Below, in pieces: positions 59,829 through 63,636 of a stretch of 63,636 nucleotides of DNA. A model generated the notes under the pieces. The model did not search any database. It worked only from the letters and a program-made list of their open reading frames with translations, and had not been told where the DNA came from. Source of the stretch: SLID01 sp041667545 (lineage in GTDB: Bacteria > Omnitrophota > Gorgyraeia > Tantalellales > Tantalellaceae). Both the position numbers and the translations under genes were made by a program. Every line of letters begins with the position of its first letter. Position 1 is the stretch's first letter. Where the stretch lies: positions 1 through 63,636 of the forward strand of contig JBAYES010000005.1 of the NCBI GenBank assembly GCA_041667545.1. The letters run 5' to 3'.

Positions 59829-60635
59829 ATGAATAATCTGGTAATAACGGCTGTATTGAGCATGGCATCTCTCGCGATATTTTTCGCGGCGGTGCTTGCT
59901 TTTGCCGATAAGAAACTAAAAGTGCAGGAGGATCCGAGGGTATCGGATGTTTTTGATCTTCTCCCCCATGTAAATTGCGGCGCTTGCGGATATCTGAGCT
60001 GTCATGATTTCGCGGAACACGTTGTAATGGAAGGGGAAGAGCCTCTGAAATGCCGCGTGCTCGGGGAAGAATCCAAAGAAAAATTGTTGGACTATCTCGG
60101 GAAAGACCGCGAAGAGAGTTTTCCTTATCTGCCGCTTATAAGATGTTCCGCGAGAACAGAACATAAGCCGGCTATGGCGGATTACAAAGGGATACAGACC
60201 TGCCGGGGGGCGGCTCTTGTCTTTTCCGGAGGAATGGAATGCGAATTCGGGTGTATAGGGATGGGGGATTGCGCCAGGGCCTGCCCGTTCGGAGCTATAG
60301 AAATGAAGGAGGGGCTTCCGGAAGTTAACGCGGAAAAATGCACCGGATGCGGCAAGTGCGTTCAGGCCTGCCCCAAAAACATAATAACCATGGCGGAAAA
60401 AAGACATGAAAAACTTTATTATGTCGCTTGCAGTACTCATGACGGCGCGCTCAGGGTAAGAAAAATATGCAAGAGCGGCTGTATAGCCTGCGGAATATGC
60501 GAAAAGATGTCCAAAGAAGGGTTTTTCGCGTTGAAGGATAATCTTTCCAGAGAAGATATATCTAAGCAGGGAAAACAGGAAGAAGTGGACGAGGTCGCGG
60601 CGAAATGCCCCACGAGGGTCATTAAAGTTATTTGA
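59829..60635 (+). CDS. rnfB: Rnf complex subunit B, ferredoxin-accepting
   Basis: A 268-residue RnfB: one N-terminal helix (5-25), the four-Cys domain CGACGYLSCHDFAEHVV plus CRVLG (about 50-78), then a two-cluster ferredoxin domain with CIGMGDCARACP and CTGCGKCVQACP. An additional Cys-rich tail (CKSGCIACGICEKM near 220) can bind a further cluster, as in clostridial RnfB. It is the entry point for electrons from reduced ferredoxin. It ends the operon, followed after 10 bases by purN. Confidence 0.95.
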   Translation: MNNLVITAVLSMASLAIFFAAVLAFADKKLKVQEDPRVSDVFDLLPHVNCGACGYLSCHDFAEHVVMEGEEPLKCRVLGEESKEKLLDYLGKDREESFPYLPLIRCSARTEHKPAMADYKGIQTCRGAALVFSGGMECEFGCIGMGDCARACPFGAIEMKEGLPEVNAEKCTGCGKCVQACPKNIITMAEKRHEKLYYVACSTHDGALRVRKICKSGCIACGICEKMSKEGFFALKDNLSREDISKQGKQEEVDEVAAKCPTRVIKVI

Positions 60636-60645
60636 CGGCGGAAAA

Positions 60646-61281
60646 ATGGAAAAGGCGGACAACAGCATAATAAGGATAGCGGTACTCGTTTCGGGCAACG
60701 GAACGAATTTACAGGCTATAATAGACGCTCAGGCAAAGGATAGCCTGGGCCCCTGCGAGGTAAAACTTGTTATAAGTGATAACCCCGAAGCTCGCGCTTT
60801 GCGCCGCGCGCGGGAAGCCGGGATCCCGGTAAAGGTCGTTGAAAAAAAACAAGGTATGCCGCGGGAAGTATTTGACGGGCTTTTGAGGGAAGAGATAGTA
60901 AGGGAAAAAATAGATCTCATTGTTCTTGCCGGTTTCATGAGGGTTTTGGGGGAGAAATTCGTAAGGGAGTTCAAGGGCAGGATAATGAACATACATCCGG
61001 CCCTTCTTCCCTGTTTCAAAGGGACATCGGCTATAGAAGACGCGTTCAATTACGGGGTGAAGGTCACCGGAGTAACGGTTCATTTTGTGGACGAGGGTGT
61101 GGATTCGGGGCCCATAATAGCCCAGAGAGAGGTGAGAATAGAAAAGTCTGATACTATCGGGACCCTTGAAGAAAAGATACACAGGACAGAACATGAGCTT
61201 TACCCCGAGGCGATACGGTATTTTGCCGAAGGAAAGCTCAAAATAGAAGGAAGAAAAGTAAAGGTCATTTCAAAAAAATAG
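60646..61281 (+). CDS. purN: Phosphoribosylglycinamide formyltransferase
   Basis: A 211-residue PurN, which formylates GAR with 10-formyltetrahydrofolate in purine synthesis. IAVLVSGNGTNLQAIIDA (about 10-27) binds the phosphate, and the active site is MNIHPALLPCFKGTSAIEDA (about 108-127) with Asn-x-His; VDEGVDSGPIIAQREV near 147 follows. It begins 10 bases after rnfB, so it is probably read from the rnf promoter. A family-A element starts at its stop codon. Confidence 0.93.
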   Translation: MEKADNSIIRIAVLVSGNGTNLQAIIDAQAKDSLGPCEVKLVISDNPEARALRRAREAGIPVKVVEKKQGMPREVFDGLLREEIVREKIDLIVLAGFMRVLGEKFVREFKGRIMNIHPALLPCFKGTSAIEDAFNYGVKVTGVTVHFVDEGVDSGPIIAQREVRIEKSDTIGTLEEKIHRTEHELYPEAIRYFAEGKLKIEGRKVKVISKK

Positions 61282-61493
61282 AGTTGTGCAAAATAGACTT
61301 TTCACGTCATTGCGAGGGAGCGAAGCGACCGAAGCAACCTTATAACCTATTATATATGTTGAGATTGCTTCGGCACTATGCTGAGTCTGCCGAAATCCTG
61401 AGTCATGGCATTTATCACGATACGAAGGGCTTCGTCACTCACTTCGTTCGTTCCTCGCAACGACGGGATAAAAGTCCATTTTGCAGAACCCTA
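61279..61493. repeat. Family-A element with perfect 9-base target duplication
   Basis: The ends are TAGAGTTGTGCAAAAT and ATTTTGCAGAACCCTA. TCAAAAAAA occurs directly on both sides (61270-61278 and 61494-61502). The interior holds the CATTGCGAGGGAGCGAAGCG, CTGCCGAAATCCTGAGTC and CACTTCGTTCGTTCC modules. It separates purN from eno and includes the end of the purN stop codon. Confidence 0.85.
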
Positions 61494-61518
61494 TCAAAAA
61501 AAACTGAAGGAGGAAGTG

Positions 61519-62805
61519 ATGTCGGATAGGATAAAACAGGTGAAGGCCAGGGAAATACTTGATTCCAGAGGGAATCCCACTATAGAGGTGGATGTTGTTC
61601 TTGAGGATGGTTCCATGGGAAGAGCGGCGGTGCCGAGCGGAGCGTCTACGGGAGAGCATGAAGCGGTGGAATTAAGGGACGGCGACGCGGCGAGGTATAT
61701 GGGTAAGGGCGTACAGAAAGCCGTGGGCAATGTTATGGGCGAGATCTCGGGTAAAGTTACGGGTATGGACGCGAGTGATCAGAAAACACTGGATAAAGCG
61801 CTTATAGATCTTGACGGCACGCCTAATAAGGGCCGGCTTGGGGCTAACGCCATACTCGGGGTGTCCATGGCGGCGGCAAAAGCGTCGGCAGTATCGAGGA
61901 AACTCCCGCTTTTCCGGTATCTTGGGGGAGATGACGCTAAAATACTTCCCATACCGATGATGAATATCATAAACGGCGGGTCTCATGCCGATAACAATGT
62001 GGATCTGCAGGAGTTCATGGTAATGCCCATAGGCGCCCCTTCTTTTAAAGAAGCTCTCAGGATGGGAACGGAAGTGTTCCACAGCCTGAAAAAGATCCTG
62101 TCATCTTCCGGGCTTTCTACCGCCGTGGGCGACGAAGGAGGATTCGCTCCGGATCTTAAATCCAACGAAGAGGCGGTGGAAGTTATCCTGAAAGCCATAG
62201 AAAAAGCGGGTTACAAGGCCGGAAAAGATATAGCCATAGCGCTCGATCCGGCATCAAGCGAGTTCTATAAAGACGGAAAATATGTCCTGTCCGCGGAAAG
62301 ATCGCCGGAAAAAACCCCCGGCGAGATGGTGGATTTCTATGCCGCATGGGCGGGAAAATATCCCATAGTCTCCATAGAGGACGGACTTGCCGAGGATGAC
62401 TGGCAGGGATGGAAACAGCTTACCGAAAAGCTGGGATCTAAGGTACAGCTTGTCGGGGATGACCTTTTTGTAACGAATACGGAAAGGCTCGGAAGAGGGA
62501 TAAAAGAGGGTATTGCCAACTCCATTCTCATAAAGGTCAACCAGATAGGGACGCTTACGGAAACGCTTGCTTCTATCGATATGGCCAAAAAAGCGGGCTA
62601 TACCGCTGTTATATCGCATCGTTCCGGCGAGACGGAAGATACGACCATCTCTCACATAGCCGTTGCGACCGGAGTAGGACAGATAAAAACCGGGTCAACA
62701 TGCCGCACCGACCGTATATGCAAATACAACGAACTTTTGCGTATAGAGGAAATGCTCGGGGACAAAGCGGTATACGGAAGCAGCATATGGGCAAAAAGAG
62801 GATAG
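61519..62805 (+). CDS. eno: Enolase
   Basis: A 428-residue enolase (2-phosphoglycerate to PEP). Early ARE-ILDSRGNPTIEVDV, substrate loop PSGASTGEHEA near 37, metal ligands in IEDGLAEDDW near 290 and GDDLFVTN near 317, the signature ILIKVNQIGTLTET near 338 and SHRSGETED near 371 are all present. The ATG at 61519 follows AAGGAGGAAG. A longer open frame from 61405 runs through the repeat element and is rejected. It overlaps the next gene by 19 bases. Confidence 0.97.
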   Translation: MSDRIKQVKAREILDSRGNPTIEVDVVLEDGSMGRAAVPSGASTGEHEAVELRDGDAARYMGKGVQKAVGNVMGEISGKVTGMDASDQKTLDKALIDLDGTPNKGRLGANAILGVSMAAAKASAVSRKLPLFRYLGGDDAKILPIPMMNIINGGSHADNNVDLQEFMVMPIGAPSFKEALRMGTEVFHSLKKILSSSGLSTAVGDEGGFAPDLKSNEEAVEVILKAIEKAGYKAGKDIAIALDPASSEFYKDGKYVLSAERSPEKTPGEMVDFYAAWAGKYPIVSIEDGLAEDDWQGWKQLTEKLGSKVQLVGDDLFVTNTERLGRGIKEGIANSILIKVNQIGTLTETLASIDMAKKAGYTAVISHRSGETEDTTISHIAVATGVGQIKTGSTCRTDRICKYNELLRIEEMLGDKAVYGSSIWAKRG

Positions 62806-63053
62806 CGGCCGGACTGGTCTTATCGGCTATTCTGCTTTCGGTGATATTTTTACCGGGTCACACCAGACTGCGGGAACTGAAGGCCGAAAAAGAACAATAT
62901 GAGAGGCGCATATCTCTTCTTGAGGAATACAATAAAGCTCTTCAGGAAGAGATAGAAAGAATGCGCGAGGATCCTGAGTACATAGAGAAAAAGGCGCGCG
63001 ATAAACTGGGGATAGTGCGGAAAGGGGAGGTAGTGTACCGCCCGTCGCCGTAA
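62787..63053 (+). CDS. FtsB/DivIC-like septum formation initiator protein
   Basis: An 88-residue protein with one N-terminal membrane helix (about 6-25) and a coiled coil (about 28-62, LRELKAEKEQYERRISLLEE), ending in the family motif DPEYIEKKARDKLGIVRKGE. It belongs to the septum formation initiator (FtsB/DivIC) family that bridges the division complex. The start lies in the last codons of eno. eno-ftsB adjacency is also known from E. coli relatives (eno is not far from ftsB), and many phyla have this pairing. Confidence 0.88.
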   Translation: MGKKRIAAGLVLSAILLSVIFLPGHTRLRELKAEKEQYERRISLLEEYNKALQEEIERMREDPEYIEKKARDKLGIVRKGEVVYRPSP

Positions 63054-63091
63054 TGCGGCATACTTTGCTGGATATGTCTGTAGCATCTTTA

Positions 63092-63249
63092 CTACAAGGG
63101 TCTGGCATTCCCTGCGAGGGACGCTCGATTTTCCCGGCGAGAAAATCTTCGCTCGACGGACGACCTCGTTCCCCCGAGGGCCCGTGCCCTCGGGGACCAT
63201 GCCCACTCGGTCGCCCAACGCCCTCTCCGGGAACACCAGACCCTTGTAG
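63092..63249. repeat. Inverted-repeat element A of the right end
   Basis: CTACAAGGGTCTGGCATTCC and onward (63092-63112) is inverted at 63229-63249 with 2 mismatches in 21. The inside has a perfect stem of 10 bases with a CCGT loop (63172-63195). Apparent reading frames on both strands are by-products. Confidence 0.75.
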
Positions 63250-63304
63250 CGGTAACACTCCGAGAAGAATTAATACGATAGTGTGTCAAAATGCTCGAAG
63301 GTAG

Positions 63305-63454
63305 AAACACAGGGGCCTTAGCGTGATTCCGAAGCATCTTTAACCGAGCGAAAGTTCGCTCTTCCTGGTTTTTTTATCTAACAAGAGCCAACTTTCGCGC
63401 CCCCGCAAGGGGCGGTTAAAGCAAGCGAGGAATTGCGCTAAGGTCCCTGTGTTT
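63305..63454. repeat. Inverted-repeat element B of the right end
   Basis: The 19-base arm AAACACAGGGGCCTTAGCG (63305-63323) is inverted at 63436-63454 with one mismatch. The interior contains several short GC-rich hairpins (GCGAAAGTTCGC; GCCCCCGCAAGGGGC). No gene inside. Confidence 0.78.
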
Positions 63455-63502
63455 TGAGTTATGGTTTTTGGGACAATCATTAAGTAGAGACGGCCGGTAT
63501 TG

Positions 63503-63634
63503 TCAACCTTGGGGTTTCAGGGCGGAGGTGGCGCCGCGGGAAGCGCATACCCGGGCGGCTATTTTTGAGGCGAATTTCAGATTATCGTGCATCTTTTTCC
63601 AAAAAATATCACGGCCCAGAAGGCAGTATCGGGC
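63503..63634 (-). CDS. Possible C-terminal end of a minus-strand gene (partial)
   Basis: The minus strand from the window edge is open for 43 codons (RYCLLGRDIFWKKMHDNLKF and onward) and stops at 63503. It reads like a basic helical protein end. The rest lies outside the window, so no family can be given. Confidence 0.4.
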   Translation of the reverse strand, partial: ARYCLLGRDIFWKKMHDNLKFASKIAARVCASRGATSALKPQG

Positions 63635-63636
63635 TA

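Noticed and set aside
61405..61518. An N-terminal extension of enolase by 38 residues
   Set aside because: The extension is translated from a repeat element; the ATG at 61519 has a strong ribosome binding site and matches the family start.
62827..63258. A 143-codon minus-strand open frame at the right end
   Set aside because: It covers the ftsB-like gene and an inverted-repeat element; the protein is Gly/Pro/Ser-rich and reflects the repeat, not a gene.

Overview
The window reads as a chromosomal segment of an anaerobic, Gram-negative-type bacterium. My best guess is a member of Candidatus Omnitrophota (OP3). This is an inference. It rests on the style of the 1442-residue secreted protein at the left end, on the mixture of OprB-like porin, heptose phosphatase and lipoproteins (an outer membrane) with an Rnf complex, HydF and many Fe-S proteins (anaerobic redox metabolism), and on the dense intergenic repeats. 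No ribosomal or other strong phylogenetic marker lies in the window.

Left part (1-16 kb): a giant secreted protein with two cytidine-deaminase-like domains; then a minus-strand run with DUF4914 P-loop protein, an MFS carrier, purC, an unknown gene, purE, gmhB and an SbtA-like bicarbonate carrier; an NhaR-like LysR regulator; and an aspA-hydF pair. At 16.2-18.6 kb is a complete arsenic resistance set (arsR, acr3, arsC) with a visible arsR operator. It is followed by recQ and by a DtxR-type regulator whose probable operator, GTTAG-N6-CTAAC, occurs twice: over its own promoter and over that of a 51-residue YezD-like gene and an OprB-like porin.

Middle part (23.6-35.3 kb): a near-consensus promoter with a Fur-box-like palindrome starts a plus-strand gene set: fur, DUF5320, two NifX/NifB-like (ORP-like) proteins, ferredoxin, a Gly-rich zinc-ribbon protein, a CoA-disulfide-reductase-like flavoprotein, Mrp, a DUF89 protein, two methyltransferases, a radical SAM protein, a fused double MinD/ferredoxin ATPase, a J-domain protein, a CoA-binding protein and an MsrB-MsrA fusion. 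Together these look like an iron-regulated metal-cofactor handling and repair locus. Downstream are a FecR lipoprotein, an HD-GYP sensor, an alpha/beta hydrolase, a glycerol catabolic operon (glpK, glpA-like, a second flavoprotein, DUF1667), a small lipoprotein, a ferritin-like protein, and aroF-like/pabC on the minus strand.

Right part (47-63.6 kb): a GNAT acetyltransferase fused to a histone-deacetylase-type amidohydrolase; a probable small island with a DUF4143 ATPase next to tRNA-Arg(ACG), with a duplicated tRNA 3' end; an MNT/HepT pair whose hepT is frameshifted; tadA; an NlpC/P60 hydrolase; mscS; a Pmp3/YqaE peptide; and a complete rnfCDGEAB operon running on to purN, eno and an ftsB-like gene.

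Intergenic space is colonised by at least two families of short inverted-repeat elements, one ending AGAGTTCTGC and one ending GTAACATTTCAG. They share internal modules and several copies have flanking direct repeats, which points to transposition. Some copies have altered genes: one supplies the last residues and stop of a hydrolase and another sits at the ribosome binding site of the DUF4914 gene.
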